Shown here piece by piece: positions 12,189 through 22,584 of a stretch of DNA of 64,000 nucleotides. The notes under the pieces are model-generated. The model was not told where the DNA came from, ran no database searches, and saw nothing but the letters and a program-made list of their open reading frames with translations. This stretch comes from Cryoendolithus antarcticus. Taxonomy: Eukaryota > Ascomycota > Dothideomycetes > Cladosporiales > Cladosporiaceae. How positions within the stretch are numbered: the stretch's first letter is position 1; each line of letters begins with the position of its first letter. The stretch covers positions 238,916 to 302,915 of the forward strand of contig NAJO01000049.1 in the NCBI GenBank assembly GCA_002077065.1. Reading direction: 5' to 3'. The translations under genes and the position numbers were made by a program.

Positions 12189-12654
12189 ATGATTCAATTA
12201 AAGGTACATACTGTCCCCCATGATCTCGTTCTGACGCACAAGCTAACGGGGAGATCATCAGACAATGCTAAATGTCATCGACAACTCCGGCGCCGCGCTG
12301 GCAGAATGCATTCAAGTCCTCAAAATGAAGCGCGCCGCCTCCATCGGTGACCGCATAGTCATAGTCGTCCAGAAACAGCGCTCCTTTGGCCCTGAGACCG
12401 CTTCCTCGTCCAAATCTACCGTCTCGAGCGCCAATAAAGTCCGGCGGGGAGATATCAGGCATGCGGTGGTGGTGAGGACGGCGAAGCAGGTGCAACGGAA
12501 GGATGGGAGTGTGGTGAAGTTCGGGGATAATGCTTGTGTATTAATTAGCAAGGCTGGGGAGCCTATTGGGACGCGGTTGAGTGGTGTTGTGGGTAGGGAG
12601 TTGAGGGAGCGGGGATGGGGGAAGGTGCTGAGTTTGGCGCCGATGCATTTGTGA
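12189..12654 (+). CDS. mrpl38: Mitochondrial large-subunit ribosomal protein uL14m (Mrpl38)
   Basis: Two exons, 12189-12203 (only five codons, MIQLK) and 12262-12654, are joined across a 58-nt intron (GTACAT..AGCTAAC..ATCAG) to give 135 aa. The protein has the uL14 fold signatures MLNVIDNSGAALAECIQVL at the start, GDIRHAVVVRTAKQV in the middle and DNACVLISKAGEPIGTRLSG, ending in RGWGKVLSLAPMHL. Length matches yeast Mrpl38 (138 aa). The bacterial-type sequence and lack of cytosolic uL14 features point to the mitoribosome. Skipping exon 1 would leave an in-frame ATG at 12265, so start choice depends on the intron. Confidence 0.92.
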
Positions 12655-13357
12655 GGATTGCGTGTAGGAGAACTAGACGGATTGATAAGGAGAGAAAGTG
12701 GTCCAATTGAGGAGCGCGGACGGCGATGGGCAAGGATGCATCGCGGGATTATGGTCTCGATTTGCGAGGGCGCGGTCCAATGCAGCACCGCCCAGCAGAG
12801 GGGAGCTTGAAAGGGGATTGCAGCGCCATCTCGTGCGCGCTTCCATGCGCCTGATAACATCAGCAGTCAGGATCGCGATCTGTTTGGTGTATTGTGGCGG
12901 TGATCAGAAAGTACGCTCCTGGACTGTAAGGCCGATCCGCCAGATACCTCACCGCGGCGGGAGGGGTGACGAGGCACTCCAATGTACCAATACATATACG
13001 ATAGATGAACGCTGGATAGAGGATGATTCTTGAAAGAGTACATCAGAGAAGAACTAGTATCACTCCGCGCACCGATGGCAGCCTAAAGCCATTTCATTCA
13101 GTCCGTCCTTTCAGGTATCGTCAATCAGTTCATCCGTTCCGTTCAGCGCCAGCGCTAGACCCATAATGCTCAGTCGCAGAATCTTCGTAGGGTATACTCG
13201 CTAAATGCAGGATTACTCCCAGATGTTCGCCCAGACGCCATCGCTACCCGCTATCATAATCATGATACAGCCGCCAAGTCCATCAGATGAACTCCATCGC
13301 AAACGTATCCCCAACCCTCGCTGCCGTCGTTCCTCGTCAAAACATAGCAGTCCTCCC
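12655..13357. other. Intergenic between convergent genes, no gene seen
   Basis: Lies between the 3' ends of mrpl38 (+) and the unknown 421-aa gene (-). No recognisable content. Confidence 0.5.
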
Positions 13358-14623
13358 TCACAAAGCCAACCCTCTCGCCATCCTCTCCCTCTTCACGTCC
13401 TCCAACTCCGGCTCCTTGACTGCTTTCACCTTCTCCTCATATACCTTGTACAACCCTCTGACTCCCTCCCTCCACTCCACGAAAGTTCCCAGCGCACCCT
13501 TCGCATCCCACTCATCCCCCTTCACCCTGAATTCCTCAAGCTTCCCATGATCGGCATGAACAGGATGAGAGATGCTCGCGTACCCGCCATGCGAGTACTC
13601 GTGAGCGAGCGTGTCCTGGTCGATGCCGAAGCCCTTGAAGCGTTTGAGGGAGTTTTTGTTGAGGTCTTCGAGCTCGGCGTGGAATTGACGGAGGTAGGTT
13701 TCCCAGGCGTTTTCGTCAAAGGTCGGACTTGGAGTGATTGGGGAGGTGGGCAGAGTGGTGGTAGATGGAGCAGTGGCGGTAGTGGCTGAGTGCGACGACA
13801 GGGAATAGGCGCCAGGGACGACGACAAGGACGGGAGGAGAAGCTGCGGCGGAGGTAGCGGGCGTGGTCGCGCCGGTCGTTGGAGCGGTGGAGACTGGCGT
13901 GTTCGAAGGTGCTGAGGGTAAGGCGCTGCTGGGTGGTGACATAGGCCCAGCATTCGCGGGCATGATGAGCTGGCTATCAACCTTGACCAGGTCGGGCGTT
14001 GTAATCTTGCCTGCGTCGATGGGATTGGCCGGCGTGCCTGGCGCGACGCTGAGCTGAGGCGTGAAGGGTGGCGACTCCATGCCCACGCCCATGTTTGGCA
14101 TCGGCGCGACTAGCACGGTGGGCTTTTGCGTAGTGGTGGTCGGCACCGGCAACACAGGAGGAGCCAGCTGAGGACCAGGAGACACCGGCCCAATATGCGG
14201 CGGCTGAGCGTCAAACACCGTCGGCGGAGTCTCAGCCTCGATCGGGATATGCGAAGCCGTACTCTCGTCTTTGCTTCCCCGATATGACCAATGCACCCTC
14301 GTCAAATGGGCAGTCGACGCCTTGTCCGGCCAGCCTCTCGTGACAGCCTCAGCACGAAGCTTGCCGATGCGCTCAAGCGCCGTCTCCAGCGCAGCGCCAG
14401 CCTGAGCCCAATCGTTCGCCGCGAGCAAAATCTTACTGGGCAGCAGCTTTGGGTCATTCAGCTCCTTGGGCATGAGGAAGGGGGCAAGGTGCTTGTCGTC
14501 GTAGGAGAAGGTGTCGCCGGCGAAGTTATCGCTCGTGGACTTTGCTGGCACGCGCTGCTTGAGCCAGATGTTGCGGGTGTTGTTTTGGGGGCGCATCCAG
14601 TTGAGGCGGGTCTTGTCAGCCAT
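13358..14623 (-). CDS. Unknown protein with Pro/Thr/Ala-rich centre
   Basis: A single exon of 421 aa starting at an ATG with A at -3 on the coding strand. I do not recognise the family. Residues 1-115 look folded (MADKTRLNWMRPQNNTRNIW; an Ala/Leu-rich helix near 70-95), as do residues about 305-421 (ENAWETYLRQFHAELEDLNK, followed by a Lys/Glu-rich helical end). Between them is a low-complexity Pro/Thr/Ala/Ser linker of about 190 residues. No signal peptide, membrane segment or metal-binding motif is visible. The long frame, good start and bounded domains argue for a real gene. Confidence 0.7.
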   Translation of the reverse strand: MADKTRLNWMRPQNNTRNIWLKQRVPAKSTSDNFAGDTFSYDDKHLAPFLMPKELNDPKLLPSKILLAANDWAQAGAALETALERIGKLRAEAVTRGWPDKASTAHLTRVHWSYRGSKDESTASHIPIEAETPPTVFDAQPPHIGPVSPGPQLAPPVLPVPTTTTQKPTVLVAPMPNMGVGMESPPFTPQLSVAPGTPANPIDAGKITTPDLVKVDSQLIMPANAGPMSPPSSALPSAPSNTPVSTAPTTGATTPATSAAASPPVLVVVPGAYSLSSHSATTATAPSTTTLPTSPITPSPTFDENAWETYLRQFHAELEDLNKNSLKRFKGFGIDQDTLAHEYSHGGYASISHPVHADHGKLEEFRVKGDEWDAKGALGTFVEWREGVRGLYKVYEEKVKAVKEPELEDVKRERMARGLAL

Positions 14624-15629
14624 GTTGGCGGAAGCCGGTGTCGTGTTCGGTTCGATTTGTAGGAAGCTGAGAGATGCGCAGGGCGTGTCAATGGATATCG
14701 TGTAGATGATGTCGTGTTGTCTTGTGTGAGTGAATGTGGTCGAGTTGGTCGTCCTTGTTCAATGGAGTGATTTGAAACGAGTGTGGTGGAGATGAAAGCG
14801 AAGGTGAATGCAAGCAAGGAGGGAAGAACGCTGGCTCAGACGAAGTAATGAAGTGACGGTCAAGCACGTGGAGCGCCTTCCGTGAATACAATCTCTGACG
14901 TTTTGCCAAGCCTTGTTGTTGTTTCGGGATGCGTGGGAGGCAGGAGCGAACGTGATGCAGCAGTCACTCGGTATCGCTCGAGACGCACAATTCCGAAGAT
15001 CGAGACTCGGACGCCCGGGGGATGCGTGCGATGTGGCTAAGGGTAAGAAAGCCTCCTCATATCTTGTCATAGGTGGTGCAGCTTCTGAGCCTAACGCAGA
15101 TCCTTGGTCGTGGTCGAGAATCTGCTGCAGGCTGCCGTGACTGTGTAGTAGTCAACAGTTTGACATGTTTACACGAGCGCATCGTAGTCAGAAATGAAGT
15201 CGATGCCAAGCAGGGGTTCTTTGTAGGGAAAGGTAGAATGGGACAATGGAAGCTGTGCTGCACGCTGCAGCGCATCAAATACCTTGGATCTGCAATAGTC
15301 AGACACACAATTGTCTTGCCAATGAGCTTGGTCAAACTCGAATATGAGAGATTCGAGCGCAGATCTTGCTGTCGCAAGAGACAGTGCACCAGCGATCCCG
15401 GCACGGTGCGCCCGGAACAAGAGTGAGGTCGGGGTACAGATGCGTGTACAAGGTACTTGTATCTATTCCTGCAATCCACGATCACTCGAGCCTAGAACAA
15501 AGCTTCTGTTAGCCAACCATGCTCCTCCAATAGCGGGTATCTGCATAGAAGTGCCGAAACTCCCAGTGCGATGGGTTCGTGACCAGAGCACACGTCGGTA
15601 GCGCGAACGCTAGGGCAGCAACGAAATAG
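14624..15629. other. Intergenic, about 1 kb, no gene seen
   Basis: Upstream of the unknown 421-aa gene and downstream of ess1, both on the - strand. Frames present are short and unrecognised. Confidence 0.5.
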
Positions 15630-16397
15630 TTAGGGGACATACCTCTCGATGATATGGAGTCCAGAAGCGGTCTCCACTATCGGCGAGATCTCACCGGGCT
15701 TCAGCGCGAACGAAGCCTCCTCGAACTCCTTCTGCATATCTCCATGTCCAAAGAAGCCGCTGTATCAGAATGTCAGCCGTGGTCTCACAGAGTATAGTCG
15801 CTTACGCATATCATTCAGATGCCGAGCTCATCACCACGTGCCAATCGACATCGTGCAGAGAGAAAGCATCGTAACACGAGGTCATTCAATCCAGTTAGTC
15901 GGGAGAAACTCACAGATCACCTCGCTTCCTCGCCGAGCTGCAATCACTCTCAGTCGTAGCCAAATCCCCGAGACTACTCTCACCACTCTTGATCCTCCCC
16001 TCATGCCCCTCAATGATCTCCCTCGCTTCGTCCTTGGACCTCGTAATCTGCGCTTCACGCCAGGAACTCGCGCGTCGGGAGTCGCGGTGCTTGACGAGCA
16101 GGTGCGCGCATCGGATCTTGCCTTCAAGGGATTGTTGGTCCATCGTACCGTCGCGGCCGAGCTGTGCCGTGTGGTACTGGCCCATGTAGTGTTTGAGAGA
16201 CTCACTGTCAGTGCCCTCTGGGGGTTCCCAGCGCGATTCTTTGGTGCCTGGGTTGAAGTAGTATGGGAGGTTCTTGCTATTTGAGTGGCGAACTTCCTGG
16301 TGCTGCCGTCAGAAGACTGGGTGGTCACATGTCGGGTTCTCTACGTTATTGCGAGGGGCCATACCCAGCCGGCGGGGAGTCCTGTTGCCTGTGCCAT
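15630..16397 (-). CDS. ess1: Peptidyl-prolyl cis-trans isomerase Ess1/Pin1 (WW + parvulin)
   Basis: I read three exons on the - strand: 16397-16365, 16296-15914 and 15759-15630, giving 181 aa. The introns are 68 nt and 154 nt. The WW domain spans residues 11-37, with the two tryptophans at 11 and 34 and the Tyr-Tyr-Phe core between; intron 1 falls exactly after the first Trp. The parvulin domain has [16 protein letters not shown] (phosphate-binding basic loop), [15 protein letters not shown] (active-site Cys) and ASGLHIIER (active-site His). Ess1 isomerises pSer/pThr-Pro bonds, notably in the Pol II CTD. The C-terminus is uncertain: reading through gives ERYVP-stop, but GTATGT..CTAAC..TAG just there could be a third intron leading to a different short tail. 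Confidence 0.9.
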
Positions 16398-16972
16398 CGT
16401 TGTCAGTGATCACGTTGGTGGTCGCAAGCTTCCCCAGGTTCCTGAGCAGCGGGACTCACCATTGCGCTTTCTCCGCAAATTGGGGAACCTTGGTGCTGCG
16501 TGTGTGGAGTGTGGGGAATGGACGGCACGACTTGGGGATATGAGCGACTTGTCGTTCGATGATGTTGGATATACGGTCTTACAGACCAGTTCAGATGAGC
16601 AGAGACAGCACGCCACCCTAGCAACGAAGTGGGGCCTCGGCTTGGCACCGCTGCTTCACTCCGAGCTGGGCGATGGTCTGGTGAGCACTTCACCGCATCG
16701 TTGTCTTGGGGAAACAGATGTATTACGAACTCCCAGTCGGAACGGAGCCACGCTGCATGGTATTGACTGTCGTCGTGCATCACGCATCACAAAATGCGGA
16801 TATATTTGTACAAGCACCGCGTTTGCACATCTCATCTCCCGAGGCTGAAGCTCGCCTACTATACCACGCATGCTGTACAAGTCCCGCCGGGAAAGGTGAG
16901 TATGCCATCTCGTCATCTGGAGACGCGCTCTCTTCTATTTTCGCGCATTCGTGATACAGTTTCCGAATTCAA
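16398..16972. other. Spacer between swc2 3' end and ess1 start
   Basis: About 575 nt, both flanking genes on the - strand. No gene recognised. Confidence 0.4.
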
Positions 16973-18883
16973 TCATCCGCCAAATCCCTCAACAACCCCC
17001 TTAGCCGGCCTTCCCATCCTCCCATAGCTAGGCCCAACCCACGCCCCTAGCACACCGCTCCACGCACACCCACCAGCCAGCACTCTCTGCAGTATCTTAT
17101 AAACCTGCATATCAGCATACTCCAGCCCCGTCTTCGGATCTCTGTACTTCGCCTTCCAACCCGTCACAGCACATAATGCTTTCGCCGGCGGGTCTGGAGG
17201 CACGCCTTCGGTGCGCGGACGGACCGATTTTGTGAGGTAGCGCGATTCGTCGGACGTGAAAGGTGGATGCGATGATGGAAGCAGAAGGACGGAGACTGGT
17301 GTCGGGTCGAGTGATGTCTTTGATGTAGTTTTGGCGGGCGCTGTCTCGAGGGAGGGGAAGGACTCGAGGATGACGAGCGTTCGTTGGGCTTGCTCGCGGA
17401 GGACCGGATGGACTACGCCAGTCGGCGCAGAGATGGGGCTGGCGGCCGCGGACTGAGCATTAAATGTCGATGTGGTGCCGCCTAGTGGCCATGCAGGGTA
17501 GACGTGGTGACTTGATGAAGCTACGGTAGCAGCATCTGCAGGCTCAGTATGCGGAGCAGGCGCAGATTGCACCACAGCCACCTTCTCCAGCTCCTGAGGA
17601 TTCGGGGACGAGATCTTATTGTTCTTCGAGGAGGTTGCTGTAGTCGCGTAGTCAATGATGCCAGATAGCCAGGATACCTTGGGCGGCTCGGCAGCACTGC
17701 TGTCACTCACAACAGCGTCTGCGCCAGCTGCCATTTGTCTCGATCCGGCGTCCGATCTATCGTCCAAGTCCGAAGCCGCAATCTCTCCCGCCTTCCGAGT
17801 CCCCTCTGCTTCCTCGGCTTCCACGCGCTCCGTTTCAAGAATCTCCTGCTCTCGCCTTGCAATCTCTTTCTGCTGCCACTCTACGCGTTCAGCCTCTTTC
17901 TTCGCTGCCTCGGCGCGCTCTGCCTCTTTCCTCTTCGCATCTTCTGCTTTCTTCCTAGACTCCTCTTCCTTCCTACTAGCCTCCACCACATACTCTGCTA
18001 ACGTCTTCCCACCCATCCGCTTAACCTTCAGCTTGTCATCCTCGTAGACTCCACTCCCACTCCACACGCTAATGATAGGCCCCTCCAACGCCCTCCGCCG
18101 TTTCGCTGCCAACGTCTCCTCCCTCAGCCTCATCCTCTCCGCCTCGTCCCTCTCAAACCTGCCAAGTTCCTTCGCAGTCTCCCTCTCGATCCTCCTACAC
18201 TTCTCCAATCTCTGCGCCTGAGTCAAATCCATCTTTACGTTCGCCCTGACCTTGACTGCCGCATCGGCCATGAGCTTCCTCTGCTTCTCGCTCCTCTCCG
18301 CCGACACCTTCAAGTTGGCGTGGGTGACCTCTCGGTTCGCGACAGCCAGACTGCGGTGAGATTGCCGGACAGGCATATCTGCGGCTTCAGGGAGCCAGTT
18401 AGAGCGCTCGCTCTTCTTGCGCTTCTTCTCCTTCGCCTCTGCCTGTTCTCCCACGCCCCCTACGCCCGGTTCATCAGCCTCGATCCTCACTCTCTTCGCA
18501 GCCCTGCCCGCTCCCATACCAGAGACCCTCATTTTCGCGTCTTGTCCCCTCTTCCTCTTCGACTGCTCCCTTCGCTCCGCCTTCCTCAGCTCCCTTTCCC
18601 CCTCCAAGTCCTCGGCGTCTCCATCGCCCTTTCCCTCGTCCTCGGAGCTCGAGCTGTCCATAGCCGCATCGTCGTCATCCCGCTCTGAGCCTTCGTAGTC
18701 TTCTGCATCGTCAAGTTCGTCTTCCTCCAGTAGCGACTTCTGTAGCTCCTCGTCGTCAAGGTTGGCTCGAAGCGTTTGATACAGATTACCTGCAGTTTGT
18801 CGCGGGGCACGTGTTGCGACGAGGCCGGTAGTCGTTATGTCTTCCTCGTCGGAAGACTCGCCGCTGCTGGACGAGGACGACAT
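16973..18883 (-). CDS. swc2: SWR1-complex subunit Swc2 / YL1 (Vps72)
   Basis: Single exon, 636 aa. The acidic N-terminus (SSSSSSGESSDEED) leads into the YL1 domain: TAGNLYQTLRANLDDEELQ, an acidic stretch, basic KKRKKSERSNWLP and a charged helical region to about residue 270. A Glu/Lys/Arg-rich coiled-coil-like stretch (about 300-370) and a disordered linker follow. The C-terminal YL1_C module is clear: LCAVTGWKAKYRDPKTGLEYADMQVYKIL by position about 570-605. Swc2 is the histone-binding subunit that directs SWR1 to nucleosome-free promoters and chaperones H2A.Z-H2B. Its start faces set9 across a 500-nt divergent spacer. Confidence 0.9.
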   Translation of the reverse strand: MSSSSSSGESSDEEDITTTGLVATRAPRQTAGNLYQTLRANLDDEELQKSLLEEDELDDAEDYEGSERDDDDAAMDSSSSEDEGKGDGDAEDLEGERELRKAERREQSKRKRGQDAKMRVSGMGAGRAAKRVRIEADEPGVGGVGEQAEAKEKKRKKSERSNWLPEAADMPVRQSHRSLAVANREVTHANLKVSAERSEKQRKLMADAAVKVRANVKMDLTQAQRLEKCRRIERETAKELGRFERDEAERMRLREETLAAKRRRALEGPIISVWSGSGVYEDDKLKVKRMGGKTLAEYVVEASRKEEESRKKAEDAKRKEAERAEAAKKEAERVEWQQKEIARREQEILETERVEAEEAEGTRKAGEIAASDLDDRSDAGSRQMAAGADAVVSDSSAAEPPKVSWLSGIIDYATTATSSKNNKISSPNPQELEKVAVVQSAPAPHTEPADAATVASSSHHVYPAWPLGGTTSTFNAQSAAASPISAPTGVVHPVLREQAQRTLVILESFPSLETAPAKTTSKTSLDPTPVSVLLLPSSHPPFTSDESRYLTKSVRPRTEGVPPDPPAKALCAVTGWKAKYRDPKTGLEYADMQVYKILQRVLAGGCAWSGVLGAWVGPSYGRMGRPAKGVVEGFGG

Positions 18884-19383
18884 GTTGCGAGTCTACCCTA
18901 CTGGGTTATTACTGTAAAAGTCGTAATCATTGTCTTCATTTACATGTGCCTCAAAGGTACTCGATACTAGCGCCATCTCGGATCGGCATGCCGACGAAGC
19001 CGGCGCGCAACATCTCATGCACATGCAGATGACAAGGGGGGGCTGGTGAACGCGGTATCTGAATGCCATTCACAACGATACTGCGGTAAGTTTGCTGCAT
19101 CAGAACGCCTACACGAACAGTCGCGACGCTTGGCTACACCAGTCAGCGCTTCTCGACTGTTCGCGTGCGGAAGATGCACCAGGAATGTCTTTGCCGCATC
19201 CGGACGCCAGCCTCACTCTGATTTCAGCCCTTTGAGAGACTCTGTGGAACATTGGCACTTCTACTTGCAGTGAATGCGTTTACGACTTCTGTTCACTACA
19301 GGAGACTCGAGGACATGATACGGCCAAGAAGACGCGTGACAGTGCGATAGTGAGGAGTGACGATCACGAGATTACGCGCAACC
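18884..19383. promoter_or_regulatory. Bidirectional promoter region of swc2 and set9
   Basis: Exactly 500 nt separate the two ATGs (18883 on -, 19384 on +). No other gene fits. Both products act on chromatin. A pyrimidine/GC-mixed sequence without an obvious TATA box near either start. Confidence 0.45.
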
Positions 19384-22300
19384 ATGGCCCCTTATGCCAA
19401 TGACCTCGAGGAGGCGCTAAAGAAGAAGGGCGGCCTGACCCTCTCCCAATTGGCCAACTACGACGACATCATTACTGATGCGCTGGTGGACCGCGTAAGC
19501 TCAGTCTTCCGTGATATGGAGAGCCACATTCACTGACAACACACGACACAGGTTTACTTCTGGTCCACGATCCGCAAGCTGAAGCCGAACTTCCATCCAT
19601 CCAGATCGATAACCGAGGAGCCCATCACCACGATCCTCCGTCGCGACACGATCATCAACAAGGACCCGATCACGGCCGTACGGAAACTACTGTCCCTGCC
19701 TGGTCTTGCCAGATACTTCTCCTCCCTACGCTCCACGGACGAGAAAGAGCACTTTGAGCGCCACTTGCGGAAGTATGTCAACATCTACCTCCCGGACTGT
19801 CCCTTCGAAGTGGGCACGACGAATCGCTATACCATCGTCACACACGAGGCATGCATCACCGCAAGGAGGGTCATACGGCAAGGCGAGCCGGTGAAGTACC
19901 TTACGGGTATTCAGGTGGAGATGACAGAGCGGGAGGAGAAGGAGCTTTCTTCGCGCACCGATTTCAGTATCGTCATCTCATCGAGGAGGAAACGACCGAG
20001 TCTATTTCTTGGACCGGCAAGATTTGCGAACCATGACTGCGACTCTAATGCTAAGCTGTCGACTAGTGGAGCACATGGGATCCACATCGTTGCTCGGAGG
20101 AGCATCGCGATTGGAGAGGAGATTACTGTAACCTACGGCGAAGACTACTTCGGGCAGGACAACTGCGAGTGTCTCTGCGCAACGTGCGAGCGCTTGCTAA
20201 GGAACGGGTGGGATCCGGAGGGACCTGTTTTGCATGAGAGCAGTAGTGAGGAAGAGTCCGAAGAAGAGGCGGAGGAGGTGAAGCCAAAGAGGAGAGGCAC
20301 TGCAAAGAGGGAGAGGAGTATCTTTGACGCTCCTCGGCCGGGCGCGCTGAAGAGGAAGAGAGGTATGGGAAGTCCTGCAGTGGCCGAGAGTGAAACGAGT
20401 CAAATCCCTAGGAGGAAGCGAGGTCGTTTCGGGCGGAAGCCGAAGGGCAAGGCTGGGAGACCCGCCAATCGCTTGTTGGAGGATGCAGATGGTCAGCCTC
20501 TGAGCTCTGCAGATGCGCGCAAAATCATGGCGGAATGGTTCGAGCAACGACATAGCGCTCAAGACCATGAGTCCGATGCAGAGGTGTCCAAACCACCTGC
20601 GCGACGGGGCCGGAAGCCGAAGGTTAAGCAGGAGCCGCAAGAAATTGAAGAGATCGTGGTTGTCAGGAAACAAAGCTGGCTCACTCGTAGCGTGGGTGTG
20701 CTGTGCGATGTTATGGGCCGAGCACTGGGTACGGTGCAGGATGAGATTGACGCTGTGAATCGCGAGACTGCGGAGCTGATGGGCTGGAAGCCAGAGGATG
20801 TACCCTCGCATTATGATCATAGCGGAGCAGAGCCAAGTGGGCAGATCGAAGAGCAAGATGAAGATGCTGATGATGAGAGCGTTGGAGACGACGACGATAA
20901 CGATGACTTCGTTCTCAACAGCCGGGACCTGGGCAACGGACACGGATTACGCACTTCAGCATCGCGATCGATAAGTCTGGATGGAGCATGCGACGAGCAA
21001 CCTATATGCCATGACTTCGAAAGCTTGCAGTCATCAGGCAAACTGGACTTCGGGATTACGAAGCCGTTGAAAGCGTTAGCCGCACCACAGACTACCAGCA
21101 AGACTTCAGCGTACAGCAGCGGCTTGAGCAGTCCAACGCCGAGCCCGTTTCCATCTCCGCCAGCCACAGCGCCGACGAAGGCCAAGACCACGTCCACGAC
21201 GAAGATTCAGAAGCTGCGCACTGAGGCTCTTAGGAAAGTCCGAAGTGAAAGTAGCTTGCGGAATGTTGTCAATGTCGACGACGCGAAGCTCAGCGACAAA
21301 GACAGAGATGATGTCTTCGAAGTCCCGCTATCGCCTGTACCTGATGCTGCGCCGGTGAAGAGGGGCCCGGGACGACCTCGAAAGAAGCCTAGGACGCTCA
21401 AGACGAAGCGCAACACTGAAGATAGCACATCAGACACGCTTCAGAGTCCTGCTGAGACGAGCTCGCTTTCGTCCGTGTTCAGCCGCGCCAGTGAGCAAGA
21501 CAAGGTGGAGTCGACGTCTTCGCTGAGCGACTCGCCAGATCCGCCTGAAGGTTTCTCGAAGGGCAGTATTCTGAGCGATATGGTCAATATGTACACCACC
21601 GACACTCCGCCCGTCGAAGATGCCGATATGCCAGATGTCGAGCCAGACGCCGCAACAGCAGCTCGTGGCCGCCTCCCGAAACGAAGATCCGTCCGCGGGC
21701 TCCACGCAACTGAATCGCTGACTCCCAGCCTCGAGCCCTCCGGCCGCCGCAATGCCCTCCACCACACTCCAGCCGATACACTCCCCTCACCGCCCGACGA
21801 AGAGATCCCACGCCCGAAGCGCGGCCCCCCACGCGTCCAGCACGACCACGTCAACCCCGCCCTTCTGCTCACTACACCCCTCCACCGCTTCGTCACCTGC
21901 CGCAACTGCGATCAGGATTTCCTACAGTCTGACGGCACGCGCTATGAAATGCGGATTGCGTGTCCGCGCTGCGAGAGGCATAGCAAATTGTATGGTTTTT
22001 ATTGGCCGAAGTGCGAGAGGGAGGGGAAGTGGGATAATGAGGAGAGGGTGCTGGATCATCGGACTATTCATCGGTTCCTGCCGCGCGCGGAGGATAGCGA
22101 TGAGGACGATGACGAAGAGGAGAGCGAGGAGGAAGTTGTCAAGAAGGGTGGGAGGGTTGGGAGGTTGAGGGAGACTGATCGACGGAGGAGTGAGAGTCTG
22201 AATGGGAAGAGTGTTCAGCCGCCGCTGAAGCGGAGACGGAAGAGCGCGACGGTTGTGGAGGCTGCTAAGCCTGCTCCAGCCAGACGGTCCAGAGGCATCA

Positions 22301-22413
22301 AGGTCGAAGAAGTCACGCCTGTCAAGCGCGGACGAGGGCGACCACCGCGTGTCAAGGTTGCTGCGACGGTTCCGGCGCCTGTGCCGGCTAGACGATCACG
22401 ACGAAGTGGCTGA
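19384..22413 (+). CDS. set9: Histone H4-K20 methyltransferase Set9 (Suv4-20 type)
   Basis: Two exons, 19384-19494 and 19552-22413, with a 57-nt intron (GTAAGC..CTGAC..ACACAG), give 990 aa. The N-terminus has the Set9-specific helical domain (LTLSQLANYDDIITDALVD, then VYFWSTIRK). The SET core is at about residues 115-260: RRVIRQGEPVKYLTG, RFANHDCDSNAKLS (NHxCxxN pseudoknot) and GEEITVTYGEDYFG, then a post-SET-like CECLCATC. The ~700-residue tail is disordered and carries four AT-hook-like basic patches (KRGRFGRKPKGKAGRP, RRGRKPKVK, KRGPGRPRKKPR, KRGRGRPPR) plus a Cys pair region (CRNCDQDF...CPRCERH) near residue 855. It methylates H4K20, linked to DNA-damage checkpoint and heterochromatin. Confidence 0.92.
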
Positions 22414-22584
22414 TGGCTTGCGCGGAGCGTCTTGCGTGGGGGTGCTGCAGACACAGATAGCCACGAGGGAGGTGAGGTACTTGCGAGATGCGCAGAGTAT
22501 TTCTACCGCAGATACCTCTAGATAGCTCATACCTACTAGACATATTTGCCCACTCTTCGGCCATGCTTTCAGTCACAGGCAGTC

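Noticed and set aside
12312..12860. 182-codon - strand frame over mrpl38
   Set aside because: Antisense to a conserved ribosomal protein; no recognisable content.
13205..13789. 194-codon + strand frame
   Set aside because: Overlaps the C-terminal coding region of the - strand unknown gene and its repeats.
20197..20943. 248-codon - strand frame inside set9
   Set aside because: Antisense shadow of the biased basic/acidic tail of set9.
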